Below are positions 32,177 to 41,458 of a stretch of 64,000 nucleotides of DNA, one piece after another. Position 1 is the stretch's first letter. Every line of letters begins with the position of its first letter. The notes under the pieces were generated by a model. That model saw only the letters and a list, made by a program, of their open reading frames with translations, searched no databases and had not been told where the DNA came from. This DNA is from M3007 sp964550795 (GTDB taxonomy: Bacteria; Bacteroidota; Bacteroidia; Chitinophagales; Saprospiraceae), in the NCBI GenBank assembly GCA_964550795.1, contig CAZKBH010000024.1, positions 5,868-69,867 of the forward strand. The letters are read 5' to 3'. Both the position numbers and the translations under genes were made by a program.

Positions 32177-35100
32177 TTATTTCAAAATGACTAGTTTTTC
32201 AAAATCGCTTTGAGCCGTGCTATTTGCTCCATTGGCATCTGTGCCCCTTATTTTCACCCGGTAAAGATACACACCTCTGGCGAGCGGGTCGCCATATTCA
32301 TCTCTTCCATCCCATTGAACATCCGTAGAAACCCGAAATCCATCATTGTTTGTAATCGTTTGTTGGATCGTTTTCACCAAACGCCCCGAAACACTGAAAA
32401 TACTCACCTGAACATCCAAAATTTGTCCCGCCAAATTGTGCTCAAATTGAAAATACGTATTCGTGGTGAAAGGGTTCGGGTAGTTCAACACATGCGCCAG
32501 TCCAGCTTTTCCATCCTCTGCAACCACAAATTCAGTGTATCCTTCCCCGGAATTATTGGCGACATCCCATCCTTTTACCTGGAGTGTATGACGACCCGTA
32601 GAAAGATTACGCAAAGGATAAATAGCCTGTCCTTTTCTGGAATCTCCCTGTGCACTTTCATAAAATTCGTTCAACACCAAGGTTTCGAGCACATTTCCGT
32701 CCAAAACAGCCGTCAAATCGTGTCCAATACTTGCTCCGGTTACGTTCATCCCATAATCATCCATACATTTTATCAAAATTTTTGGGTCCGTATCAGTCAT
32801 ACCCCCAAAAGCAAAAGCATCGGTATTCAAAAAAGCCTGCACAACTGGCGGCGTATCATCTTGGATCAAACCTGAGTTTCCGCCCACAATGATGTTATTA
32901 TCGCCCCCTGCGGCATCTAAAGGGGTGCCATTTTCGGCGTAATAGCTAATCTTGCCCTGTCCAAAGGCATAATTGATGTCTTTGGGCACTACAAAGTTAA
33001 CCTTGAAATTGCCATTCGTAACCACCGCGCTACCCTTAAATAAGATATTTCGCTGTACTTTAAACTTGAGCAGCAAACTACCTATATCCTGCACCAAGGT
33101 TTCAAGTGTTTGTGCTTTGTCAAAAACCGTGACAAAAACGCGTCCGTTGAAATTATTCAGGGTATTTCCGAGCGTATCCGTCACCACGCCTTCCAATTCA
33201 ACCGGCATTAAGGCCTTAAGTGTATCTGGCTGACCTAAAGTAACGGCCTGACCGTTTATTTTCGTGGTAGATACGCGATACTCCGGGAAGGCAAGGTGCA
33301 TGGTTGGATCGCCTAGTAAGGTAAATCGTCGAGCATTGCGGACGTTAAATCCATCTGTAGGCAGCAAATTTTTTCCATCTTTCAACACCTCGCCAATGGT
33401 ACGGTATTGGCCGTTTTCTCGCTTAAAAAGGAAGCTCTGGACAGCGTCTGTAAGGTCTTCATTTCCGGCTATATACACCGAGCGAACCGTGGTAAATAGG
33501 GCAATTGCGCCCGATTTTATCCTCAAAAAAGCCTGTTCGCCCCCAGTCAGCGTAGTATAATCGTCGTAGCCGCCAAAGGTGCAGGTGGCTGTGATAAAGA
33601 GCGGGTACTTATTTGGATTATCCCAACCAGCGATATCATTGTTGTCAACAACCCGTTCTTGTGAAAGCCCGCGCGGACCGCCGTGGCCAATATAATTGGC
33701 AATGAGTGTACCCTTGAATATTTCAGAATTGATCGCGGCTTTGGCATCTGGATAACGTTGCCCTGCGGAAGTTGCGATCTGTTGGTATGCATCGAAGTAG
33801 ATTTTCCCAATATTAAACCAGGATTCCGCCGCAGCGTTTTCATTGGAAAGTTTTTCGGCTTGATTTACGTGGGCGTTTCCATCCTCATCGTCCGCAATGT
33901 AGGTAGCCCGCAGGCGCCAGTCGCCCAAAGATGCGGGATCAATGTCGTAGGAAATCACTTTATCCACAATGGTTCGCGCTTCATCAGGCGTGTTACAAAC
34001 AAAGCGACCCACGGCAATGTCAAGCGCCCCGGATAAGGTGCCGCTTTCATTGGGACTAAGTAATGCAAAATAATCATCGGCAGGAAAGGCATCAATAGGG
34101 CTGAAAGACTCCGCCGTTTCAAAAACAGGGATAAAATCCTTGTTTTCAACGCTATTGGTGTTGTTTTTTGGGTCAAAAGAGGCATCCCCGAATAGTAGTA
34201 AATACTTGAATTTATCCGGGTTTCTGGTCAGCATCATGCGTGCAAAATCGCGGATTGCGGTAGGATCTTTTGCACCAGAGGAAAATTCGTTGAACAGTTG
34301 ATTAATATTGACGGTAACGACATCCAAACCAGAGTATGCGCGTCGGTGTGCGGCAAAACGCTCTACTTCCGACTTAAAATCCGGGTGATAAACAACGGCA
34401 AAATCGAAGTTTTCAAGCCCATGAATGTTTTGGTTGTTGATTTTACCGGCGGTTTGCTCCGGTTTTGGGAAGTTAGCAGCATCTGTGAAGGCCAAAAAAT
34501 TGCGCAGCGTGCCAAGTGTGGCAGATCCAAACTCAAGTGTCGAGCCATTTTGGCTTTTTTGCTGGATAAAAGGTGTTTGAGGGTTAGTGATGTCCCAGAT
34601 GGTCGTATTGCCGCCCGCGCCGGATAGGCGGAAAAGCGCAGCGTCTTCCGTAAGGGTTTTCAAATCCCGAAATTCGAGGATAGGACCTGCCATAGTAAGT
34701 TGCCGGCGTACATTCACTTCTATGTAATCCAGCCAGCCCTCACTTTGCGCGCCGATGTTAGGATAAACGATCTTAGCCTTAAATGCGCCAGAATTCGGTT
34801 GAAATTCGCCACTTAAGACGGCATTTGAGGCATAATTTCCGTCGAGATTGGAAATGGTTACAGCCGAAACTGTTCTTGAAAAAGTACTGCCCTCTATTTC
34901 TACTCGAACCGTCTGAGGCAACGAACTCCGTCCGGCAAATTCACTGCGTATACGGGCCTTACTACCGGGAACAAGGTTGGCAAAATTGAAATCATATTGT
35001 TTTTCCCGGACTTGGTAAAAATAATCGCCAAACCAACGCTTACCGGATCCTTGTGCGGAAGGATTGAAATGAAGCAGATTGGTTTTTTCTTCCTCAATTC

Positions 35101-36049
35101 GTTGATAATCATCAAATTCTGTAGTGACATAGCTGGCTGGAACACTTGGTTTTTCTGAAATCCGAAGCCCAAAACCATCGCCCGTTTTGATGAAATACCA
35201 GGCGTGGTGGTCGTAAAGATTCAGCCGAACAGTCAGCTCTGGATCCGTTGCATGGGGGCGATGTTGCCAGGGGCGTGGGCCAACAGCGTAAAAAAGGATG
35301 TAATCACCGGTGTTAAATTTCCCATCCTGCTCGCCTACGATTTGAATTGAGTTTTCGATCAAATCATCCGGACGGGTATCACTATTTTTTTCAGGCAACA
35401 TATTTCCGCCATTTCCGTACAGTCGAATGGTGCGCGGGTCAATATTATCCAAATTGCTGATGCCCAGTTCGTTTTTCAAGAAGGCATAATCCAGCTTATA
35501 AACACCATTTTGCGCTACCCCAAATTTGTAAATATCTCCGCTGCTGAGGGCTGAGGTGAACGTAAATCCATCGCGATCAGAAGCAGAAGTGGGTGCTACT
35601 GGTACTGGTACAACGCGCACATTGAGCACGAAAGAAGTGGCCCGCTCGAAGGAATTGCCCACTTTTCGAATGGGAATAAACGTTACACGGCCAAAAAATT
35701 TGCTGCGCTCTTGTTCTAATAATGTATTGATAGTCAAGTCATTAGATAATGAGCTATCATCTGCGGAAGGTTTTTTAGGAAAACGTTCCCATTGGACGGC
35801 GCTTACTTCTACCTCCATTTTGGCGTTTCCTGAAACCAAAAAACGTTCAGAAAAAATAGGCAGCGAACGCGCATTGTCGCCAAAAGAACAGCCATCAAAT
35901 TTCCAAACCTCAAATGGCGTTCCATCTGCCAGCGTGTAAGTGGTGGCGGTGTTTTGCCATTGAAGCGTACGTTCAATGGTGAACGAATTTTGGGCGCTCA
36001 TGCCTTGGGCGGTGAGCATCAAAATAAAGATAAAGAGTAGATTTTTCAT
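32177..36049 (-). CDS. porU: Type IX secretion system sortase PorU
   Basis: The start at 36049 (MKNLLFIFILMLTAQGMSAQ) places the signal peptide at the N-terminus; the frame extends upstream to 36172 without support. The 1290-residue product contains a gingipain-type C25 peptidase domain with catalytic His near 789 (ANYIGHGGPRG) and Cys near 823 (ITATCTFGGYDDY), preceded by DAFPADDYFALL and followed by GEQAFLRIKSGAIA. The C-terminus ends in a T9SS-type sorting domain (NYPNPFTTNTYFQFEHN, ...VKIRGTD). PorU removes cargo signals and attaches cargo to A-LPS at the cell surface. It is followed by porV. Confidence 0.95.
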   Translation of the reverse strand: MKNLLFIFILMLTAQGMSAQNSFTIERTLQWQNTATTYTLADGTPFEVWKFDGCSFGDNARSLPIFSERFLVSGNAKMEVEVSAVQWERFPKKPSADDSSLSNDLTINTLLEQERSKFFGRVTFIPIRKVGNSFERATSFVLNVRVVPVPVAPTSASDRDGFTFTSALSSGDIYKFGVAQNGVYKLDYAFLKNELGISNLDNIDPRTIRLYGNGGNMLPEKNSDTRPDDLIENSIQIVGEQDGKFNTGDYILFYAVGPRPWQHRPHATDPELTVRLNLYDHHAWYFIKTGDGFGLRISEKPSVPASYVTTEFDDYQRIEEEKTNLLHFNPSAQGSGKRWFGDYFYQVREKQYDFNFANLVPGSKARIRSEFAGRSSLPQTVRVEIEGSTFSRTVSAVTISNLDGNYASNAVLSGEFQPNSGAFKAKIVYPNIGAQSEGWLDYIEVNVRRQLTMAGPILEFRDLKTLTEDAALFRLSGAGGNTTIWDITNPQTPFIQQKSQNGSTLEFGSATLGTLRNFLAFTDAANFPKPEQTAGKINNQNIHGLENFDFAVVYHPDFKSEVERFAAHRRAYSGLDVVTVNINQLFNEFSSGAKDPTAIRDFARMMLTRNPDKFKYLLLFGDASFDPKNNTNSVENKDFIPVFETAESFSPIDAFPADDYFALLSPNESGTLSGALDIAVGRFVCNTPDEARTIVDKVISYDIDPASLGDWRLRATYIADDEDGNAHVNQAEKLSNENAAAESWFNIGKIYFDAYQQIATSAGQRYPDAKAAINSEIFKGTLIANYIGHGGPRGLSQERVVDNNDIAGWDNPNKYPLFITATCTFGGYDDYTTLTGGEQAFLRIKSGAIALFTTVRSVYIAGNEDLTDAVQSFLFKRENGQYRTIGEVLKDGKNLLPTDGFNVRNARRFTLLGDPTMHLAFPEYRVSTTKINGQAVTLGQPDTLKALMPVELEGVVTDTLGNTLNNFNGRVFVTVFDKAQTLETLVQDIGSLLLKFKVQRNILFKGSAVVTNGNFKVNFVVPKDINYAFGQGKISYYAENGTPLDAAGGDNNIIVGGNSGLIQDDTPPVVQAFLNTDAFAFGGMTDTDPKILIKCMDDYGMNVTGASIGHDLTAVLDGNVLETLVLNEFYESAQGDSRKGQAIYPLRNLSTGRHTLQVKGWDVANNSGEGYTEFVVAEDGKAGLAHVLNYPNPFTTNTYFQFEHNLAGQILDVQVSIFSVSGRLVKTIQQTITNNDGFRVSTDVQWDGRDEYGDPLARGVYLYRVKIRGTDANGANSTAQSDFEKLVILK

Positions 36050-36147
36050 AACCCAAAACCAATTTTTATAGGTGCGGTGTGATGGCGCAAAGCGGAGCAG
36101 GCTGGTTGCCTGCACAAAATCCCTTTCTTTGTGCCAAAAATATCGTT

Positions 36148-36888
36148 GTGCGTGTTCTGATATCAATTTCATTGTTTTTTTGCCTGCTTGCCTGCGGTGC
36201 CGGAGGTAAACGTAATATTAGCGATTATTACTTCCCCGTTAAAGACTTGCGCGGCGGAAAAGTTTACGAGTATGTCGTGTCTCAAAACGATTCCGTAATG
36301 CCAGAATACTGGTATTATCGCACATTTGTGCGCGATAGTGGCCTTTTTTTGGTTGGAACGTACTACGACCACCGTTTCCAGATTGGTCAGATTGTTCGTG
36401 AAAAAATTACAAAAAGTGGTGCTTTGGCTAAAGAGTGTCATTTGTACGAAGCGGATCCCGATCCCGAGGTGGAGGGTGGGCAAATCCATACGACCACCAT
36501 TATTGAGGCGGCCAATAAGTTTCCATACAATGTGACCGACTCCGTGGGCGTTTTTTTATTCAAACTAAAATTTAATCCCCCCGACGATCCACAGGCGACC
36601 ATCTATGTGGTGCGGAACAGACGCTTTTTAGGGGATGGCCCGGACTTTGAATTTGATGGGAAACAATATCCCTGTGTCCGTTTTGGGCTTCGAGAGGCCC
36701 TTGGGAATGAAAAAGAGGGCATTGCGGAGGTGGAAGGGCTTGGTGAAGAGTGGTATGCGAAAGGTTTAGGGCTGGTTTATTATCGAAAAGTTTATGGTAG
36801 CGGTGGTTTTAAAATGGAGGCCCGGCTCACCGATATTTTTACCATGGCGGAACTGGAGCAAAAGGCAGTTTCGGTGTATGGCGAGTAG
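36148..36888 (+). CDS. Hypothetical lipoprotein
   Basis: The GTG at 36148 gives MRVLISISLFFCLLACGAGG, an ideal lipoprotein signal with Cys at residue 16. The in-frame ATG at 36079 would put 38 residues before that Cys and start 30 bp from the divergent porU. The body is beta-rich with no known motif (YYFPVKDLRGGKVYEYVV, WYYRTFV, GLGEEWYAKGLGLVYYRKVY); the last stretch is like lipoproteins that report a converted or calibrated value. It lies between divergent porU and the PorW/SprE gene, so a link to secretion or the envelope is possible but not shown. Confidence 0.75.
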   Translation: MRVLISISLFFCLLACGAGGKRNISDYYFPVKDLRGGKVYEYVVSQNDSVMPEYWYYRTFVRDSGLFLVGTYYDHRFQIGQIVREKITKSGALAKECHLYEADPDPEVEGGQIHTTTIIEAANKFPYNVTDSVGVFLFKLKFNPPDDPQATIYVVRNRRFLGDGPDFEFDGKQYPCVRFGLREALGNEKEGIAEVEGLGEEWYAKGLGLVYYRKVYGSGGFKMEARLTDIFTMAELEQKAVSVYGE

Positions 36889-37033
36889 TTTTTTTTCCAA
36901 AAAATGCGAGAATTTTACACAACTTGGGCAACCGAAAACCTTCAAATAGCACCTTCAGGCAACCCATATTTTTGGGCGGCGGAATAGGAAATTTCGCATT
37001 TTTGAATCCAACCTGCTTTTCAAGATTTTTGAC

Positions 37034-39949
37034 ATGAAAAATATATGGAACATTGCCCTCGCTGGCGTGCTGCTGCTGTGTCTGGTAGCCTCGTCTGCTT
37101 GTGTTACGACCAAAAAGAAAGGACAAGAGACGAGCAAAGCCAAAAAGTTTTACCACTCGTTTACCAATAAATACAACTATTGGTTCAATGCTGACGAACT
37201 CTTCGATCTCACCACGGCCAAATTAGAAGAGCAGCATAAAGACAATTTCAGTAAAATACTGGATATGTACCCTTATGCTGCCGCTGATCCGAGTAGTGTT
37301 CGTACAGATTTGGACAATATCATCCAAAAATCAGCCAAAGGCATCTCCTTGCACCGCCCGGGCACCTGGACGGACGATAATTATGGCCTCATGGGTAAAG
37401 CGCAGTTCCTGAAGCGCGATTATGAGACCGCAGAAGCCACGTACAAGTTTATTCGCGAACAGCAAGACCCAACCCGTTCAAAAAGCAAGGCAAAGAAGGG
37501 TAAATCGTCTAAGCAAAAAGTAGCAGACCGGAAAAAAGCAGCCGAAAAGCGAAAAGCTGAAGCCAAAAAGAAGGCAAAAGCGAAAAAAAAGGCGGCAGCG
37601 AAAAAGAAAAAGGAGGCGGCTAAAAGAAAGGCACAAGCCAAAAAAAATAAAGGCAAAAAAGGCAAAACCACTCCAAAAATAGATACTAAAACAACCGCAG
37701 CACCGGTAAAACCGGGTGTTGATCCCAAAAAAGCCGAAGAAGTAAAGCCTCCCGGCCAAAATCCGTACAACCAGCCCTTTGGACGCACACACGATTTTCC
37801 TTCCGCAATGGTTTGGTACGGCCGAACCCTCACCGAACGCGATAAATACGAAGAAGCGGAATTCCTATTCCGCGAACTATGGGAAGATGTAAATTTCCCG
37901 CCGAAACTACACGACGACCTGGCAGCTGCGGAAGCACACCTCTTTATTAAGCAACAACAGTACGACAGAGCAATTGCGCCGCTTACGAAAGCCATTGAAC
38001 TGAGCGACAGTAGAAAACTGCGCGCTCGATGGTCCTTCATTCTTGCCCAGATTCACACCCGTGCAGGTCGCCACAACGAGGCCTTTGCTGCTTATGAACG
38101 CGTACTCAACAATAAGCCGCACTACGAGATGGATTTTAATGCTCGTCTCTTGCAAATCTCTTCAGGCAGGGCAAACGGGAAAAATGACAGTGAAGCAGCC
38201 TTAAAATTGTATGAGCGAATGCTCAGCGAGGCTAAAAATAAGGAGTACCGGGACCAAATTTATTTTGCCATGGCAGACATTGCCCTGAGCGATGGCAAAA
38301 AGAAAGAGGGAATGGAATACCTGCGTAAATCCCTGGCCTTTAATGAAAACAACACGGCTCAACGGGCAGAAGCTTATCTCAAACTAGGGGACCTCCATTT
38401 TGAAGACGAACAGTTTGTACAGGCAAAAGCCTACTATGATAGCACCATTACTGTTTTGCCCGTGGACGATCCGCGCCACAAACGTGCAGCAGATTATGCC
38501 GAAAATCTCAAAGACATTGCCCGGCTGATTCAAACCATTGATGCCAACGACAGCATCGTGCGGGTGTTCAGAATGTCGGACGAAGAACGTGGTGAACTGG
38601 CCAAAAAGATAAAAAAACAACGGGAGTCTGACCTTGCAGCGGCCATCAGCGCCAAAGCGGGTGACCAAGGAAACCCCTCAGGCCCGGCAAAAGCGCCAGC
38701 ACCCACTGCAGGAAACCAACCATCCTCTTTTTACTTCTACAACGAAACGTTCCTGAAAAAAGGACGAAAGGATTTTTCCAGAACCTGGGGAGACCGAAAG
38801 TTGGATGATAACTGGCGGCGGAGCAATCGAATTATCGCTGGTGGCCCAGATGAAGTGGCAGGAAGTGACAGTAACCGTACTAAAGTGGTGGCAGATGCAG
38901 AGATGAAAGATATTTTTTCTAATATTCCAAGCTCAGAGGCTGAACTCTCCGTGATACACATGGCTACCTACGAGGCCATGTACCAACTCGGCACACTTTA
39001 CCGCGACCGGTTGCAGAACAATCGCCGCAGCACAGGCACCCTGGAGGAAGTGCAAACAAGATACCCCGATACTGCCCGCTATGAAAAGGAAATCTGGTAT
39101 TACTGTTACTTGGGGTTCAATGACCTGAAAAATCAGGAACGAGCGAAGTTTTACTACGATAAGTTGGTGGAAAAATATCCCAAAAGCGCCTACGCACGCA
39201 CGCTCACTGATCCCAACTTCCTGAATGCAACCAAGGAACGCGAGCGGGAACTCAACAGATACTACGAAGAAACGTACGCAATTTTCCAAAAAGGCGAGTA
39301 CAAAAACGCCTTCGATCGCTGCGAAGAAGCCCCCAAAAAGTATGGGTCTCAAAATCCGCTCGTTGCAAAGTTTGCGCTTATAAGCGCCTTGTGTACGGGT
39401 AATCTAAGCGGAAACGAAGCGTACTGCGCAGCGCTTGGGGAATTGATTAAACGATATCCAGACAGCCCGGAGGCTACCAGGTCCAGAGAAATAGCCCGGG
39501 TGCTTGCGTGTAAAGGCTTTGAGGTGGACAACACGAGAAAAGTGGACCCCTCGGCAATTGACGACGGCTTCACCAGGGAGGATGATAAACTCCACTATTT
39601 TATCGTGGCGCTCAAGGGTGACAATGTCAAGCTTGATGAGGTCAAAGCTGCGGTGTCTGATTACAACAATGAAAACCACAAGGCGGAGCAGCTTCGGATC
39701 TCCAATATTTTTCTTGGCACAGATGTCAGTACGCCCATTGTGGTGATTCGCAAATTCGACTCCAAAACGCAGGCGATGCGTTATTATGAAGAGGTCAAGG
39801 GGATAAACGACTTTCTCGGGGAAACCAGCAAAAAAACCTACAACAAGGAAATGTTTGCCGTGACCCAGGAAAACTACCGCCGGATATTGAAAAACAAAAC
39901 TTTGGACCGCTACCGGGAGTTTTTTGCAGAAAATTACTTGAAAAAGTAA
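37034..39949 (+). CDS. PorW/SprE-type TPR lipoprotein (type IX secretion/gliding)
   Basis: The 971-residue product begins with a lipoprotein signal (VLLLCLVASSAC), then KKFYHSFTNKYNYWFNADELF and WTDDNYGLMGKAQFLKRDYETAEATYKFI, the N-terminal signature of PorW/SprE. Many TPR-like helix pairs follow (AEAYLKLGDLHFEDEQFVQAKAYYDS, YQLGTLYRDRLQNNRRSTGTLEEV). An unusual Lys/Ala-rich segment occupies about 150-215 (repeated KKKA/KAKK). PorW links the PorV-PorU translocon to the PorKN core in related species, and here it lies 1 kb from porU. Assignment is by pattern; the symbol is withheld because SprE and PorW names differ between species. Confidence 0.82.
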   Translation: MKNIWNIALAGVLLLCLVASSACVTTKKKGQETSKAKKFYHSFTNKYNYWFNADELFDLTTAKLEEQHKDNFSKILDMYPYAAADPSSVRTDLDNIIQKSAKGISLHRPGTWTDDNYGLMGKAQFLKRDYETAEATYKFIREQQDPTRSKSKAKKGKSSKQKVADRKKAAEKRKAEAKKKAKAKKKAAAKKKKEAAKRKAQAKKNKGKKGKTTPKIDTKTTAAPVKPGVDPKKAEEVKPPGQNPYNQPFGRTHDFPSAMVWYGRTLTERDKYEEAEFLFRELWEDVNFPPKLHDDLAAAEAHLFIKQQQYDRAIAPLTKAIELSDSRKLRARWSFILAQIHTRAGRHNEAFAAYERVLNNKPHYEMDFNARLLQISSGRANGKNDSEAALKLYERMLSEAKNKEYRDQIYFAMADIALSDGKKKEGMEYLRKSLAFNENNTAQRAEAYLKLGDLHFEDEQFVQAKAYYDSTITVLPVDDPRHKRAADYAENLKDIARLIQTIDANDSIVRVFRMSDEERGELAKKIKKQRESDLAAAISAKAGDQGNPSGPAKAPAPTAGNQPSSFYFYNETFLKKGRKDFSRTWGDRKLDDNWRRSNRIIAGGPDEVAGSDSNRTKVVADAEMKDIFSNIPSSEAELSVIHMATYEAMYQLGTLYRDRLQNNRRSTGTLEEVQTRYPDTARYEKEIWYYCYLGFNDLKNQERAKFYYDKLVEKYPKSAYARTLTDPNFLNATKERERELNRYYEETYAIFQKGEYKNAFDRCEEAPKKYGSQNPLVAKFALISALCTGNLSGNEAYCAALGELIKRYPDSPEATRSREIARVLACKGFEVDNTRKVDPSAIDDGFTREDDKLHYFIVALKGDNVKLDEVKAAVSDYNNENHKAEQLRISNIFLGTDVSTPIVVIRKFDSKTQAMRYYEEVKGINDFLGETSKKTYNKEMFAVTQENYRRILKNKTLDRYREFFAENYLKK

Positions 39950-39973
39950 AAAACTATGCGGTTTAGATATACA

Positions 39974-40013
39974 TCGAGGCACAGGGCTTTTGAACCTTGT
40001 GCCTCGATTTTTT
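39974..40013 (+). terminator. Terminator downstream of the PorW/SprE gene
   Basis: TCGAGGCACA (39974-39983) pairs with TGTGCCTCGA (39998-40007), followed by T6. Confidence 0.85.
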
Positions 40014-40027
40014 ATACACACAACAAA

Positions 40028-40762
40028 ATGGCAAAATTCAAACTGACCCTCGAGTACGACGGCTCGCGGTACTCCGGCTGGCAAATCCAAAAAAACGAAC
40101 GCTCCGTGCAAGGCGAACTCTTGCAAGTGGCCGCAAAAATCTTTGATAATCAACCGGTTGAAATATACGGAGCCGGTCGAACAGATGCCGGGGTGCATGC
40201 ACGGGGGCAGGTAGCGCACTTGGAGCTTGCCAACACGCGTCTCACTCCCGAGCAAATCAAGATGAGCATGAACGATGAATTGGGGCATGCTATCAACATT
40301 TTGCATGTGGAAAAAGCCCACCCAAAGTTTCACGCCCGCCACGATGCCCGCAGCCGTAGTTATACCTACCAAATATCAAAACGGCGGGATGCCTTTGGTA
40401 AAAAATATGTCTGGTGGGTGCGCGATCCCTTAGATCTCCGTGCCATGCGCGAAGCAGCATCCAGATTGGAAGGGTTCCACGATTTTCGCTCTTTTGGCTC
40501 TACGGAAAAAGAAGGCCAAAGCACGCTGGTGGACCTTGATCGGGTGGAAATTCGGGAAGAGGGTGATCGGATTTACATCCATATTACTGGCTCGCATTTT
40601 TTGTGGAAAATGGTGCGGCGTATGGTCGGTGTATTGGTCGAGGTGGGCCGAGGAAACATGTCCGGGCAAGACGTTGAAACTTTTCTGAAAACCAACTCTC
40701 GGGAACCAGCCCGGTACACAGCTCCACCCAGCGGTTTGTTCTTGGAACACGTGGATTATTGA
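40028..40762 (+). CDS. truA: tRNA pseudouridine(38-40) synthase
   Basis: The start at 40028 (MAKFKLTLEYDGSRYSGWQ) is the conserved family start; the frame extends upstream to 39956 through the terminator and is discarded. GRTDAGVHA carries the catalytic Asp (D53). FHARHDARSRSYTYQI and ITGSHFLWKMVRRMVGVL are conserved TruA blocks. The length of 244 residues is normal. The enzyme isomerises uridines 38-40 in the anticodon stem-loop of many tRNAs. Confidence 0.95.
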   Translation: MAKFKLTLEYDGSRYSGWQIQKNERSVQGELLQVAAKIFDNQPVEIYGAGRTDAGVHARGQVAHLELANTRLTPEQIKMSMNDELGHAINILHVEKAHPKFHARHDARSRSYTYQISKRRDAFGKKYVWWVRDPLDLRAMREAASRLEGFHDFRSFGSTEKEGQSTLVDLDRVEIREEGDRIYIHITGSHFLWKMVRRMVGVLVEVGRGNMSGQDVETFLKTNSREPARYTAPPSGLFLEHVDY

Positions 40763-40784
40763 TTGTGATCTGGGCATCTCTCAA

Positions 40785-40900
40785 GTTGATAGGGTTTATG
40801 AAAGTTGATAGGGTTGATAATATTCGCTAGAAATCTGGGGATTTCGCCCCCCATAAAGCAGACTTGATAAACTTTCATCAACCCTATCAACCTCATAAAC
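40785..40900. repeat. Intergenic repeat, family C copy 2
   Basis: GTTGATAGGGTTTATGAAAGTTGATAGGG on the left is mirrored by TTGATAAACTTTCATCAACCC and CTATCAACCTCATAAAC on the right, forming a long inverted repeat about a 40-bp centre. It shares its unit with 24281-24353. Confidence 0.8.
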
Positions 40901-40914
40901 TTTCTAAACAGAGA

Positions 40915-40947
40915 AAGCCCCCGCTCCAAATTTTGGGGCGAGGGCTT
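40915..40947 (-). terminator. Hairpin terminator after the small helical protein gene
   Basis: AAGCCC-C-CGCTCC (from 40915) pairs with GGGGCG-A-GGGCTT (to 40947) with one unpaired position. It lies 21 bp past the stop of the minus-strand gene at 40969. Confidence 0.65.
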
Positions 40948-40968
40948 CGAGGTGGAGTGCTACAATGT

Positions 40969-41208
40969 TTAAAAATGTGCCTCCAAAGCCGTTTTTGCGC
41001 TGTATTGCAGGATATTATGCAAAACAGATGGAGAAGGATTAAACTGTACTTTGGGCAGTTGCGCCTTGCCAGACCGCAAGGCGTTGTAGTCAGCAGAGAG
41101 CGCAGCATTATCTTCGATTAAATGCGTCATCTCCATGGCATCCGCAGCAGACAGTTCGCGGTACAGAAACTGTACCATTTGTGCATCGTATGTGTAGGTT
41201 TCTTCCAT
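40969..41208 (-). CDS. Small conserved helical protein, anti-sigma-like
   Basis: The 79-residue product MEETYTYDAQMVQFLYRELS... with AMEMTHLIEDNAALSADYNALRSGKAQLPKV resembles the N-terminal helical domain of anti-sigma factors (a short DxxxxxYLxxEL segment followed by helices). The C-terminal FNPSPSVLHNILQYSAKTA is found in Bacteroidota homologues. No sigma factor is next to it. Its codon use and terminator support a real gene. It is alone between truA and the membrane protein at 41459. Confidence 0.65.
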   Translation of the reverse strand: MEETYTYDAQMVQFLYRELSAADAMEMTHLIEDNAALSADYNALRSGKAQLPKVQFNPSPSVLHNILQYSAKTALEAHF

Positions 41209-41366
41209 AGGCTTAGTGCCAGATTTTGGCTTGAAAAAAAGTGAAAAATCGGCTGTAAAACACCGATTTTGAAAGGCTTATTGCATTTTGTCCAATAATA
41301 TTTTGGAATTTAACACAGACCAGCATTAAGCCAAATTTTAGCCGGATGCCGATGAGCCGTTTTGCC

Positions 41367-41374
41367 TACTTTTG
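41367..41374 (+). promoter_or_regulatory. Candidate -7 box for the polytopic membrane protein
   Basis: TACTTTTG lies 84 bp upstream of the ATG at 41459. The remainder of the gap 41209-41458 shows nothing notable. Confidence 0.45.
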
Positions 41375-41458
41375 CCCGCTTAAACAGGACAAAATCGTGT
41401 AAATAAAATTTATTTCGCCTTATGCTACGAGCCTGAAAAGGACCATTAACCCATTAAA

